DNA from: JANJWP01 sp964540725
GTDB lineage: Bacteria > Patescibacteriota > Gracilibacteria > BD1-5 > UBA2023
Direction of reading: 5' to 3'
Assembly: GCA_964540725.1 (NCBI GenBank)
Contig: CAZINU010000002.1
Coordinates: 62,001-126,000 of the forward strand
DNA length: 64,000 bases
Below the pieces are notes generated by a model. That model had not been told where the DNA came from. It did no database searches and worked only from the letters and a program-made list of their open reading frames with translations. The position numbers were made by a program, and so were the translations under genes. Below, one piece after another: positions 21,389 to 29,383 of this stretch. Positions within the stretch are counted from its first letter, which is position 1, and every line of letters begins with the position of its first letter.

Positions 21389-21438
21389 CCCCAATTTTGA
21401 AAAAATCGAACTTTTCGGATTTTGGCCCGAAAATACCA

Positions 21439-21471
21439 AAACCGCCTTCTGTTCTAGAAGGGGGTTTTTTG
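21439..21471 (+). terminator. terminator downstream of the Kiwa-like operon
   Basis: CCTTCT and AGAAGG form the core stem, extended by AACC/GGTT after one mismatch, followed by a run of six T. Confidence 0.7.
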
Positions 21472-21584
21472 TGAAATGGCTTTGGGATACGAAAACCGAA
21501 TTTCGGTTTCAGTGGCACGAAAGAGGTAAAGAAAGTTGGATAGTGTTGGATGAACCCCCAATCTGACATTGCGTGAAAAATCTC

Positions 21585-21613
21585 TTGACTCACTACTTTA
21601 TTTTAATAAAGTA
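21585..21613 (+). promoter_or_regulatory. promoter and perfect palindromic operator of the TrpR-like gene
   Basis: TTGACT (21585-21590) and TAAAGT (21607-21612) are 16 bp apart. A perfect dyad, TACTTTATT-TT-AATAAAGTA (21594-21613), fills the spacer and the -10 box. The half-site ACT/AGT recalls the ACT..AGT of the E. coli trp operator, so autoregulation is likely. Confidence 0.6.
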
Positions 21614-21644
21614 ACGGCATAAATTCTTTATCAAGCTAAAGCAA

Positions 21645-21974
21645 ATGGAAACGACGGCGCTTAAGACGGACTCCCTCGAGATCTGCGAAATCCTCGCCCG
21701 TACGGATTCGCCGGATCGCGTTTTCGCCTTCCTTCGCGATATGCTCTCCGAAAAGGAAATCATCGAATTCTCCCGACGTTTCAAGGTCGCCAAAATGCTT
21801 TCCGAAGGCGCTTCCTATTCCGTCATCGAAAACGAGACCAGAATGAGCTCCACGACCATCGCCCGCGTTTCCAAATTCCTCTCGAGCGAATTCGGAGGCT
21901 ACCGCGACGCCATCTCCATGCTCAAATCCGTTACCGATAAGCACCACTCCGGCCATCGCCCCCGGAGCGTTTAA
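21645..21974 (+). CDS. TrpR/YerC/YecD-family transcriptional repressor
   Basis: This 109-aa protein matches the YerC/YecD relatives of the Trp repressor: an all-helical fold with RDMLSEKEIIEFSRRFKVAKML leading into a helix-turn-helix (GASYSVIENETRMSSTTIARVSKFL). The SSTTIARV recognition helix is typical of the family. It probably binds DNA as a dimer. A perfect palindrome overlaps its own promoter at 21594-21613, so it probably represses itself, and possibly the co-oriented genes downstream (GNAT, dipeptidase, hisD). No ligand can be assigned; YerC-type proteins do not necessarily bind tryptophan. It ends in TAA and has no UGA. Confidence 0.85.
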   Translation: METTALKTDSLEICEILARTDSPDRVFAFLRDMLSEKEIIEFSRRFKVAKMLSEGASYSVIENETRMSSTTIARVSKFLSSEFGGYRDAISMLKSVTDKHHSGHRPRSV

Positions 21975-22057
21975 CGAAACCGAAATCGTTACCTTCCAGA
22001 ATGGGGCTTCCGCAATACGGGGCCCCATTTTTTAGCAAATCGATCACCATTCCTTTT

Positions 22058-22702
22058 ATGAAAATCCAAACCATCTCCGAAACCGCGCCGATTTTTGCAA
22101 AAACCCGCCTCTACAAACAAGTGTTCGGCGAAGCGCCGTGGAACGAAGGGTTCGTCTGCCGAAATTGCGAAACCCTCTATCCGACATCCGGTGGAAAACC
22201 GGAAACCTGCCGAAGCTGCGGCGGCAAAAAAATCGAAGTATTTTACGATAACGCCGAACTCTCGAAAGAACTCGAAGCCCTGACGAGGAAAGAAGGGTAC
22301 GTCGAGCGCGTGGCTGAAATTCTCGGCGCCGGCCTCGTAGGTTTCGCTTGGGGCTGGGCGTCCGACCTCGACACCCTCAACCGCGAAAAGCTTTCGCTTG
22401 ATGCCGAAGGCATGTCCGCCATGGGGGCCGTCATCGCCGAACGTTTCCCCGAATACGACGGCTCCCCCGTCTACTACTTCGCCGAAATCGGCGTACGTGC
22501 CGATTGCCGCGGCCGCGGCGTTGCCGGAGAGCTCTACCGTTCCAAAATGGAGGGCGCGAAAAGTCTCGGAAAGAAATATTCGGTCGTCCGAACGACCCGA
22601 AAATCCGACGTGCCGTTCAAATGGTTCGTCAGCGACGGATTCGAAGTCGTCTATGAATACGGCGACGATCGCGATCGCGTAATCCTCATGAAGGCCCTCT
22701 AA
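22058..22702 (+). CDS. GNAT acetyltransferase with internal zinc ribbon
   Basis: The 214-aa protein carries a four-cysteine zinc ribbon near residues 34-57 (CRNC, then CRSC) inserted at the start of a GNAT fold. The acetyl-CoA-binding motif is visible as EIGVRADCRGRGVAGELY, which fits the R/Q-x-x-G-x-G/A signature, and the C-terminal strand-helix WFVSDGFEVVYEY is typical. It probably acetylates a small molecule or protein N-terminus; the substrate is unknown. The ATG at 22058 was chosen because upstream residues read as non-coding and the family start (MKIQTISE) fits. It lies 12 bp before the dipeptidase gene. Stop TAA. Confidence 0.75.
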   Translation: MKIQTISETAPIFAKTRLYKQVFGEAPWNEGFVCRNCETLYPTSGGKPETCRSCGGKKIEVFYDNAELSKELEALTRKEGYVERVAEILGAGLVGFAWGWASDLDTLNREKLSLDAEGMSAMGAVIAERFPEYDGSPVYYFAEIGVRADCRGRGVAGELYRSKMEGAKSLGKKYSVVRTTRKSDVPFKWFVSDGFEVVYEYGDDRDRVILMKAL

Positions 22703-22714
22703 TCCGCACGAAAC

Positions 22715-23530
22715 ATGCCCGCAACCGTCCTTCCCCAAATTCTCGACGACCTCCAAACGTTCGTACTCCGGGAATATTCCGACACCGAACTCCTCGCTTT
22801 GCGCGAGGAGTTCGTGGAGTGTTCCGAGGAAGAATTCCTCGTCGCCACGCTCGAAAAATGCCCCACCGAATCCGAAGTCGCGAGCGTTACCGTTCGGGAT
22901 TGCGGGGAAAAGTTCATCGAACTCGACCCCGAAGAATTCAAGATCCTCCCTTCGGGACTCTCCGCCCAGACGTCCGGAAATTCGGTCTTCGTCCGCAGCG
23001 GAATCGAAGAAAAAATGCTTCGCGCCAACGCGCGGCTCCGTACCGAAAATCCGAATCTCAAACTCTCGGTGAAATGCGGATACCGCGAACTCCGACCCCA
23101 GACTGACGGATATCTCGCCGCGATGGAAGAAGCCAAAACCGCGCTTTCCGCGTATTCGCCCAAAATCCAGGAAGCCTTCGCTTCGCTGTCGGTAGCGAGC
23201 CCCGTCATCGCCGCGCACCCCACCGGCGGCGCGGTCGACGTGGGAATCTGGAATTCCGCCACCGGACGCGAACTCGATTTCTGAGTGCCGAGCTTTCCGG
23301 GCGATTCGCTCCAAGACCGCGATTCGATGTTCCTCAATTGGAAAAACCTTTCGCTCGAAGCGATTAAAAACCGCCTCCTGTTGGCCCGAACGATGGTCAG
23401 CGAAGGATTCTGGCTTTTTCCGGGCGAATTCTGGCACTTTTCCTCAGGTGACGCCGAAAGTGCCGCCGCGCTCGGAATGAACGAATCGAAATACGGCCAA
23501 ATCGAACGTTTTGCCGATTTGCCAAGATAA
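22715..23530 (+). CDS. VanX-like D-alanyl-D-alanine dipeptidase (M15D)
   Basis: With the UGA at 23282 (residue 190) read as glycine, this is a 271-aa protein ending in TAA. The zinc-site signature of the VanX/DdpX family is split by that UGA: HPTGGAVDVGIWN (His and Asp ligands) lies before it and EFWHFSSG (Glu catalytic base, His ligand; compare EWWHF) lies after it. A standard-code reading would lose the catalytic half. Family members cut D-Ala-D-Ala, in cell-wall recycling or glycopeptide resistance. No signal peptide is seen, so it is probably cytoplasmic. Its neighbours are a GNAT and hisD in the same direction. Confidence 0.8.
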
Positions 23531-23547
23531 CTTTACCCCCAATTTCC

Positions 23548-24855
23548 ATGAAATACGTACTCGGCATCGGGAACGAAAATCCCGAATTCAAAGAGTTTTC
23601 CGAAGGGTTCACACTGAAAGACCTTCTCAGGCGGGAATTCTCCGAAGACGAAGAACTCGAAGCCATCGTCCGAAATATCGGAAAGGACGTCCGTGCCCGC
23701 GGCGACTCTGCTGTGCGTGAACTGACGGAAAAACTCGACGGTGTCCGACTCGAAAGTTTCACCGTTACCCAAGAGGAGTTTGCCCGTGCGGAAATCCTTG
23801 TGGAAGACGAAGTGAAAGTGGCCGTCGAAAACGCGATTTCGAATATCGAAAGATTCCACGTACGCCAATTTCCCACCGATTCCGCTCCGGAAGACACCGC
23901 CGAAGGCGTTTCGTGTTGGCGTGAATTCCGCCCGATAGAACGCGTCTGACTCTACGTTCCTGGCGGAACGGCCCCGCTTTTTTCCACCGTACTCATGCTT
24001 GCCATTCCCGCGAAGATTGCCGGATGTCGCGAAATCGCCCTCTGTACTCCTCCGAATCGCCAAGGCAAAATCGCCCCTGCCGTACTGTACGCTGCCAAGC
24101 GGCTCGGAATCCGCGAAGTCTACAAAATTGGCGGCGCGCAAGCGGTATTCGCCATGGGATTTGGAACCGAGAGCGTCAAAGCCGTGGACAAAATCTTCTG
24201 ACCGGGCAACTCGTTCGTCACCGAAGCGAAGAACCAGATCTCCAAATTTTGTGCCATCGACATGCCGGCGGGTCCGAGCGAAGTGCTCGTTATTGCCGAC
24301 CAGGACGCCGATGCGGCGTTCGTGGCGGCGGATCTTCTTTCTCAATGCGAACACGGCAAGGACTCGCAAGCGGTGCTGGTGAGCGATTGCCAGGAAAAGA
24401 TCCGCGAAACCCTTGCGGAGGTCCGTGCGCAGTCGGCAAAGCTTTCACGAATGGGATTCGTCGAAAGTTCCATGAAAAAAAGCTTTGCGGTCCTTGTTGA
24501 CGATATAGACGAAGCGGTGGCGGTTTCCAATGCGTACGCCCCCGAGCACCTGATTCTTCAGATATCCAATTGGCAAAATCGCGTACGTGACGTTCTGAAT
24601 GCCGGAAGCGTGTTTTGCGGAGCGTATTCACCCGAATCGGCCGGAGATTACTGTAGCGGGACCAACCATACCCTTCCGACTTCCTGATTCGCCAAATCGT
24701 TTTCCGGCGTGGGAGTGGAAAGTTTTGGGAAGTGGGTGACGTTTCAGGATCTCAGCCGCGAAGGACTCGCGAAAATTGCCGGAGACACGATTGTCATGGC
24801 CCGCAAAGAAGGACTCGACGGACATGCGAATTCCGTCCGGATCCGAATGAGGTAG
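23548..24855 (+). CDS. hisD: histidinol dehydrogenase
   Basis: HisD oxidises L-histidinol to L-histidine with two NAD+ and a zinc ion. The 435-aa protein is complete only if three UGA codons are glycine, and each one lies in a family-conserved motif: residue 134 in ERV-G-LYVPGG, residue 218 in KIF-G-PGNSFV and residue 380 in TNHTLPTS-G. Other hallmarks are EVYKIGGAQAVFAMGFGT, DMPAGPSEVLVIAD, LLSQCEHG (zinc ligands) and YAPEHL. It ends in TAG. No other his genes are present nearby, so either the rest of the pathway is elsewhere or the enzyme works in isolation on imported histidinol. This gene is the clearest single proof of the reassigned code in the window. Confidence 0.95.
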
Positions 24856-24988
24856 GAATGCCAACAGGTAAAAAAATTTTGATGAAGTTGGATGAGCCGC
24901 CAACTGCCGTACTCGAATTTTCCTGCCCGTTTGATTTTACCGCGAATATCCGTAGCCTGGCGGCGTCGGTTTCATTGTCAATTCAGAT

Positions 24989-25396
24989 ATGAAAGTGCTC
25001 ATTTGATGCGGGGGTGCCATAATTAAAAACGAAAAACTCCTTCTGACGAAGCGGGTCGGAACGAAGAAAAATTACCCGAATTGTTGGACCTTTCCGGCCG
25101 GGACTTTGAAAGAAACCGATGTTTCCCTTGCCGCCGCGGCCGCAAGGGAAGTGAAAGAGGAAGTCGGACTGGACTTCGTACCGACGGAAAAATTCGGTTT
25201 TTACGAAACGAATACCGAGGAACACCGGATCATCGGGTTCGTCTACCTTGGCGAATGGACGGGCGAGGTCGTTCCGCTCGCATCGGAAGTGGCCGACGTC
25301 GGATGGTTCGGGTACGGCGAGACGAAAAACCTGGACCTCGCGTTTTCGTACGGGGAAACGATCGATGATTTGTACGAAAGGGGACTTATTCGATAG
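24989..25396 (+). CDS. Nudix hydrolase
   Basis: The 135-aa protein begins MKVLI-G-CGGAII, where residue 6 is a UGA (25004) read as glycine; a standard reading would miss the true start. The Nudix box is recognisable as GTLKETDVS, an alanine run and REVKEEVGLDF, giving the REVxEExGL metal-binding helix, although the box has one extra residue before the Arg and an Asp where Glu is usual. Such enzymes hydrolyse nucleoside diphosphates linked to another moiety. It lies about 130 bp after hisD on the same strand. Stop TAG. The substrate cannot be predicted. Confidence 0.85.
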
Positions 25397-25443
25397 TCTC
25401 CGGAAAATCTCAAATTTCAGAACGTATCCGCCCCTTCCGCCCC

Positions 25444-26058
25444 ATGAACCCAAACCAGGAAAACGTCCGCAAGGCCCAGACCGCCATAAAATTCTGAACC
25501 AAGTCGACGGAGCCCATTTGCGTCTTGCTCATGTGACTCCCGGGAACGTGAAAATCCTACGCGTCCCGCTATTTGCATGAGAAATACGGGTATACGGTCC
25601 TATCCGGCGAGAACGTTACCCACGCGATATTTGGAACCGAAAAGTGTACCCACGCGGAATACTCCGAGGCGTATTCCGTTTTGAACTTCTTAGCGAAGGA
25701 ACTTGTTGCGCAGTGATATCATCTCGTCATTGACGGAACGAATCTACGGAAAGCCTTCCGAACGGGCGCGTACGACGCCGTTCGGTGAGCGGGCGCGGAA
25801 ACTATTTGAATATGGCTGCATGCCGATGACGAGACTGCCTTTGCCCGGACCAACTCAAGGTGAGTGGATTCAAGCGATCCCACCATGGTATTGAGCTCGT
25901 GTTCGAAAGAAACGTTCGACGCTTTCAAAGAACAACTGGAAGTGCCGGGCGGGGATGAGGATTTCCATTCCGTAGAATCCGATCGGAACCTGTTCGAATC
26001 ATTGGACGGTATTTTGGGATGAGGGCATTCCGCGGTACGTGGAAATCGCCGGCCATAG
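25444..26058 (+). CDS. P-loop ATP-binding kinase (zeta-toxin-like), eight in-frame UGA
   Basis: This 204-aa gene is invisible to standard-code gene callers: eight UGA codons (25495, 25534, 25549, 25714, 25786, 25807, 25861, 26020) are spread through it. Read as glycine they produce a coherent P-loop kinase. Two of them supply Gly31 and Gly36 of the Walker A motif G-L-P-G-T-G-K-S. The later LVIDGTNLRKAFR is the DGTN motif of predicted kinases related to zeta toxin and gluconate kinase, and IWLHADDETAFARTNSR follows the usual strand and base-binding helix. Stop is TAG, just before the toxin-antitoxin operator. It may phosphorylate a small metabolite; the substrate is unknown. Confidence 0.8.
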
Positions 26059-26091
26059 GAAAATTTGAGAAAATCGAATTTTTCCTATACT
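26057..26091 (+). promoter_or_regulatory. promoter/operator of the toxin-antitoxin pair
   Basis: TATACT at 26086-26091 follows TTGAGA (26065-26070). An inverted repeat, AGGAAAATT (26057-26065) and AATTTTTCCT (26077-26086), overlaps both boxes, as expected for an autoregulated antitoxin operator. Confidence 0.5.
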
Positions 26092-26118
26092 AGCTACAAT
26101 ATACATTTTCAAACGGCC

Positions 26119-26349
26119 ATGAAAACCGTCACCTCCGTCGAAGCCCAGAACAATTTCGGCCGGCTCATGAACACCGTCCCGAGCGAACCCGTCGTCATTA
26201 CCCGGCACGGAAGGAACTACGCGATGGTCATCCGGTACGAGGACCCCGTGGAATTCGGAACCGTTTCGGTCGATTCGTTGTCCGACGAAACGAGGGATTC
26301 GCTCGAAAAAGCCCGGAAGCTTCCGAAAAGCGCTTTCGTAGAATTCTAA
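26119..26349 (+). CDS. Phd/YefM-family antitoxin
   Basis: The 76-aa protein shows the Phd/YefM DNA-binding fold: MKTVTSVEAQNNFGRLMNTV, then SEPVVITRHGRNYAMVI, followed by an acidic C-terminus that would wrap the toxin. The ATG at 26119 gives the canonical start; an in-frame TTG upstream would overlap the promoter. It ends in TAA one base before the toxin ATG, so the two are translationally coupled. It should neutralise the RelE/ParE-like toxin and repress the operon through the inverted repeat at 26057-26086. Confidence 0.9.
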   Translation: MKTVTSVEAQNNFGRLMNTVPSEPVVITRHGRNYAMVIRYEDPVEFGTVSVDSLSDETRDSLEKARKLPKSAFVEF

Positions 26350-26350
26350 C

Positions 26351-26599
26351 ATGGTACGCATCCGCCGAGTGCTCATCACGCCCGAAGCCCGGGAATATCT
26401 CGTGAAACGGGGGCTCGAAAACCAGTATAAGAAGGCACGGACGTTCATCGTCGCCGGGCATTTCCAAAACGTCGATTTGAAAATTCGTGAACCCAAGGAA
26501 GACCGGGTTTGGTATTTCCGCATCAATAGGCAATTCCGGGCGCTTTGCGAACTCGAAGGCGAAACCCTCTACGTTCTTGTGATCGACAATCATCAGTAG
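26351..26599 (+). CDS. RelE/ParE-superfamily toxin
   Basis: The 82-aa product has the compact RelE/ParE pattern: an N-terminal strand and helix (RRVLITPEAREYLVKRGLE), a central basic region, then the strands WYFRINRQFRALCELEG and a last strand LYVLVIDNH. The arginine in RINRQFR occupies the position that is catalytic in RelE-type ribosome-dependent mRNases. It directly follows the antitoxin, which strongly supports a functional type II toxin-antitoxin pair. Stop TAG. Whether it cuts mRNA or acts on gyrase cannot be decided from the sequence. Confidence 0.85.
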   Translation: MVRIRRVLITPEAREYLVKRGLENQYKKARTFIVAGHFQNVDLKIREPKEDRVWYFRINRQFRALCELEGETLYVLVIDNHQ

Positions 26600-26611
26600 G
26601 AGGGTCTTTGC

Positions 26612-26640
26612 GGGCACAAAACTTTCGCGCCCCTGGATGA
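26612..26640 (+). repeat. dispersed repeat copy R2
   Basis: GGGCACAAAACTTTCGCGCC followed by CCTGGATGA is nearly identical to copies at 21358 and 29010. It lies 12 bp after the toxin gene. The remaining stretch up to 26808 holds no gene I can support. Confidence 0.7.
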
Positions 26641-26808
26641 CTTTTCGGGTTACCGGTGGCGGGGCGAGAACGGAGGGAAAACCGCTCGCGGTTTTAGGAC
26701 GTGTCTTGGATGGCACGTCCGACCTCCGCGTCCGAAGCCGCATTCGGCGGCGAGGAAGAGCCCCGGAAAGCATGGCGTTCGATTCAATGATAGGGTCGGA
26801 CTTCATAT

Positions 26809-27570
26809 TTACGGAACCTCGGACGCGCTCGGCGCGTACTTCCAAACCAGTTCGAACATGCTTCGGATTCCGTTCGCGAGCGAATGGCTTTCGATGATCA
26901 CTCAAGAAAGCTCATCGGAATGGTACATGAGGATAACCACTTTGTTTCAGTAAGTGAATATCTCGTGCTCCATCGGGAAAGAAAGTTCCTCGATCGTTTT
27001 CGTGACGTATTTCTTTCGGCAGTAGTTCGCGTACCAGTAATCGGAATTTCCCACAAGGATGACGTTCGTCGGCGTCTCCTTCGGCTTTTTCCCCTCTACT
27101 TCCAGGGAATTTTTAAGGAAGGCTTCGAATTCCGGGTCCATGCTTTTCGCCCCAAGGAATCCGTGAAGTTCCGCGGTCGGGTCCGTCTGAAAGTCGCGTA
27201 TGAGTTCGCGGAGAAGGTTCTTGAGCCCGTCCAACCCTTCGTACATCGTCACCTTGGGCTTGTGGGCGTGCGGATTCATGAGGGAGAGGAAAACCGGAAT
27301 GGCCGATTTTAGCCGTTCGTACCTGGTGCGTTCCTGTTCTAGGAGTATCTCCGGATCGAGCGCCGTATAGAGCTGGACCGTATTTTTCTTGGATTCCAGG
27401 ATGAGGCCCTTCTTTACGAGGATCTTTAACACGGAGTACGTCGTGACCCGGTTTTCGGAAACGAACCGGGCAACCGTGCTTGCTGGCGAGGTTCCAAGCT
27501 CGAGAAGCCCGAGGTAGATTCGGGATTCCTTTTCGGAATATCCGAGCTGTTTAAGGAGGGCAATAAGCAT
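26809..27570 (-). CDS. TrmB-family transcriptional regulator
   Basis: The 253-aa protein starts with the TrmB winged helix (LIALLKQLGYSEKESRIYLGLLELG, then SPASTVARFV and TTYSVLKILVKKGLI), followed by a linker helix and the C-terminal effector-like domain. Two UGA codons (26947 and 26902; residues 208 and 223) are glycine; the second half of the C-terminal domain, including the family-typical ANGIRSMFELVWKYA, is lost otherwise. Stop TAA. TrmB proteins are often sugar-responsive but many are not. It is divergent from the 400-aa gene, and the 175-bp intergenic region contains dyads such as CAATTG-T-CAATTG that could be its operator. Confidence 0.85.
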
Positions 27571-27654
27571 AGGGAATGGGATTCGTACAATCTTTATATA
27601 ATCATAAAAAGTAGCTGTTGTAAATTTTCTACACACCGTTTCCGGAAAGGGATT

Positions 27655-27681
27655 TTGAAAATCAAAATCAGATCATATATT
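27655..27681 (+). promoter_or_regulatory. promoter of the 400-aa gene
   Basis: TTGAAA (27655-27660) and TATATT (27676-27681) are 15 bp apart. A CAATTG-T-CAATTG dyad follows immediately and could be bound by the divergent TrmB-like regulator. Confidence 0.4.
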
Positions 27682-27745
27682 GCAATTGTCAATTGATACG
27701 AAACCAATACTCGAAACCAACATCAACCAAAGAAGGAGAAATGCC

Positions 27746-28948
27746 ATGGAAGCGATTGTCAAACTGGCCCGTTACCCGCTGTCGTACGAAGAAGTCCTCC
27801 TCCTGCACGCGAACGCGTACCTCAATGCGGTACGGACCGCCTGCGAAGCCTTGGACTTCTCGGAACTCTTCGAGGTTGCGGCATGGAGCAACGAGGGAAA
27901 GCGCACCAGAATCGAAGTCGATCTTGAAACCCTTGAGAACGGCGGGAAGAGGAAGCTCGCTTCCGAAGTCCGGAAGCTCGTCCGCGACGCCTGCGACCGG
28001 CTGTTTTCCGAGGGTGCGACGGCAGGGGCGGTCCAAAGTCTCGATCCGATCGTCCTGACGGAATGCTATAAACGCGCTTTGCGCGGAGAGATCGAGAACC
28101 CCCGGACCGTTTTCCTCATTCGGAAGGCTTTCGGGCTCCAGTACCGTGAGGCGGAAGAGCGGATCCTGAAAGCCCAGAGCGAAGAAGACTGGAAGAAATG
28201 GGGATCCCGTTTGCAAGCAATCCGCAGGCATGCCCCCGAAGGATCTTCCGCAAGATCCCGGGCGAAAGCCTTTCTGCTGGTCGGGGAGGAACTCGAAAAA
28301 GAAGCGTATTACGAGGTTTTCATGCAAGCAAAGGCGTCGGGAGACGCAAAGGCGCTTTGTGAAAGCATCGACCATGCGGAACCGTGGTGGAAAGCCCAAG
28401 CCATCGGCGCGGCTCTCGATTTTCTGGAATCGCATCCAGACCCGAAGGAGGTTGGATACCTGGTTTACAAGGCCTGGCAGAAATCCGAACGGGAATCCGA
28501 TTGCCATCTCCGTGCGGCGAAGCTCGTTTTCAGGCTCAAGGAAGAGGAACATGACGATGGACGCGGGTTCATAAACGCAAACCTGTCACTATCCCGGAAT
28601 GAAGAACCGGGGCTCGTCCTGCTCATGGTAGAACTCGGATTGGGGCTTCCTTGGGAAAAGCACGTGGAAGATCCTTTGCTATCCCGTCTGAAGGAGCTGG
28701 CGAACTACCATTGGTCCGTAAATACCCCGAAGCTTTCGAAATCTCCGAAGGCGATCGAGCTGAAAAGGAGGATCGTAGAGTCCGCCAAGGATATGCTCGA
28801 AACCATTATGGGGGACAACGACACAGCGAGACTGAATCGAATCCAAAGGGAATACGGGGGCTTTATCGAAGATATGGACAGACGTTTCCACCTTCGATTC
28901 CTGCGGACCATCGAACGGTTGGCGAATAAGGGGGTCCGTAAGGACTGA
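27746..28948 (+). CDS. unknown 400-aa helical protein, apparently ending at UGA
   Basis: This is a soluble, almost wholly helical protein with no recognised domain; it has many EE/KR-rich helices and no catalytic motif. It starts at an ATG with a strong Shine-Dalgarno (AAGGAG, 7 bp upstream of ATG), unlike most genes here. It has no internal UGA, and the first TGA (28946) is followed 6 bp later by a GC-rich terminator. If that TGA were glycine, the frame would continue about 94 codons through the terminator and a palindromic repeat to a TAG near 29231, and that extension looks non-coding. So either the gene still ends at UGA or it yields a nonstop-like message. It is divergent from the TrmB regulator and flanked by mobile-element debris, hinting at horizontal origin. 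Confidence 0.7.
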   Translation: MEAIVKLARYPLSYEEVLLLHANAYLNAVRTACEALDFSELFEVAAWSNEGKRTRIEVDLETLENGGKRKLASEVRKLVRDACDRLFSEGATAGAVQSLDPIVLTECYKRALRGEIENPRTVFLIRKAFGLQYREAEERILKAQSEEDWKKWGSRLQAIRRHAPEGSSARSRAKAFLLVGEELEKEAYYEVFMQAKASGDAKALCESIDHAEPWWKAQAIGAALDFLESHPDPKEVGYLVYKAWQKSERESDCHLRAAKLVFRLKEEEHDDGRGFINANLSLSRNEEPGLVLLMVELGLGLPWEKHVEDPLLSRLKELANYHWSVNTPKLSKSPKAIELKRRIVESAKDMLETIMGDNDTARLNRIQREYGGFIEDMDRRFHLRFLRTIERLANKGVRKD

Positions 28949-28954
28949 GCATTC

Positions 28955-28979
28955 CCGGGGGTGATAGCCCCCGGTTTTT
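28955..28979 (+). terminator. terminator 6 bp after a UGA codon
   Basis: CCGGGGG (28955-28961) pairs with CCCCCGG (28968-28974) and is followed by five T. Its position right after TGA 28946-28948, with no TAA or TAG in between, implies that translation is meant to end at that UGA. Confidence 0.85.
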
Positions 28980-29009
28980 CGTTAATGGTTTCGGGAAAGG
29001 GGAAATGGC

Positions 29010-29074
29010 GGGTACAAAACTTTCGCGCCCTTGGATGATCCACCATTCATCCAAGACCGTGAAACTTTTGTGCC
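29010..29074. repeat. inverted pair of the dispersed repeat (MITE- or REP-like)
   Basis: Two copies of the repeat core (29010-29038 and, inverted, 29047-29074) face each other across an 8-bp spacer, giving an imperfect hairpin with arms of about 28 bp. The inner ends TTGGATGA and TCATCCAA are perfect. The stretch 28980-29383 otherwise contains only hairpins and no supportable gene. Confidence 0.75.
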
Positions 29075-29130
29075 TCCTCCGGGTTTTCCGCGAGGGGAAG
29101 CGGTTTAGAGAGATATAAATTTGAAACCAA

Positions 29131-29162
29131 AAAGACGAATCCAGTTACGGATTCGTCTTTTC
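29131..29162. terminator. perfect 12-bp hairpin with flanking A/T runs
   Basis: AAAGACGAATCC (29131-29142) pairs with 29149-29160 around AGTTAC. It works as a terminator in either direction, but no gene clearly needs it; it may end a small RNA or be part of a mobile element. Confidence 0.6.
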
Positions 29163-29383
29163 ATGGTCGCAAGGTACCGAATTTGGAGGTTAAGGGGTGG
29201 GCGACGGATGTCGTGGGGAATGGGTAGTATGGTGGGGGTTTGAAAGAGTTTTTCAAATATAAAGGCTTAAATGCCAAACGTTGGTGGGCGGATTCCCGCC
29301 TAAAACGCAACGCTTCTGAAAACACGCCGGGGAAATAGAATCGGAAGACTGGGTTCGCTTAACCACCCTAACCCACCGTTTCC

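Noticed and set aside
23548..24855. hisD as a pseudogene broken by three stop codons
   Set aside because: All three 'stops' are TGA, all fall on conserved glycines, the frame is never shifted, and a UCA tRNA is present; decay would give TAA, TAG and frameshifts too.
24858..25019. A short frame right after hisD starting with ATG at 24858
   Set aside because: About 53 codons, it overlaps the Nudix start in another frame and shares a piece of the dispersed repeat; not protein-like.
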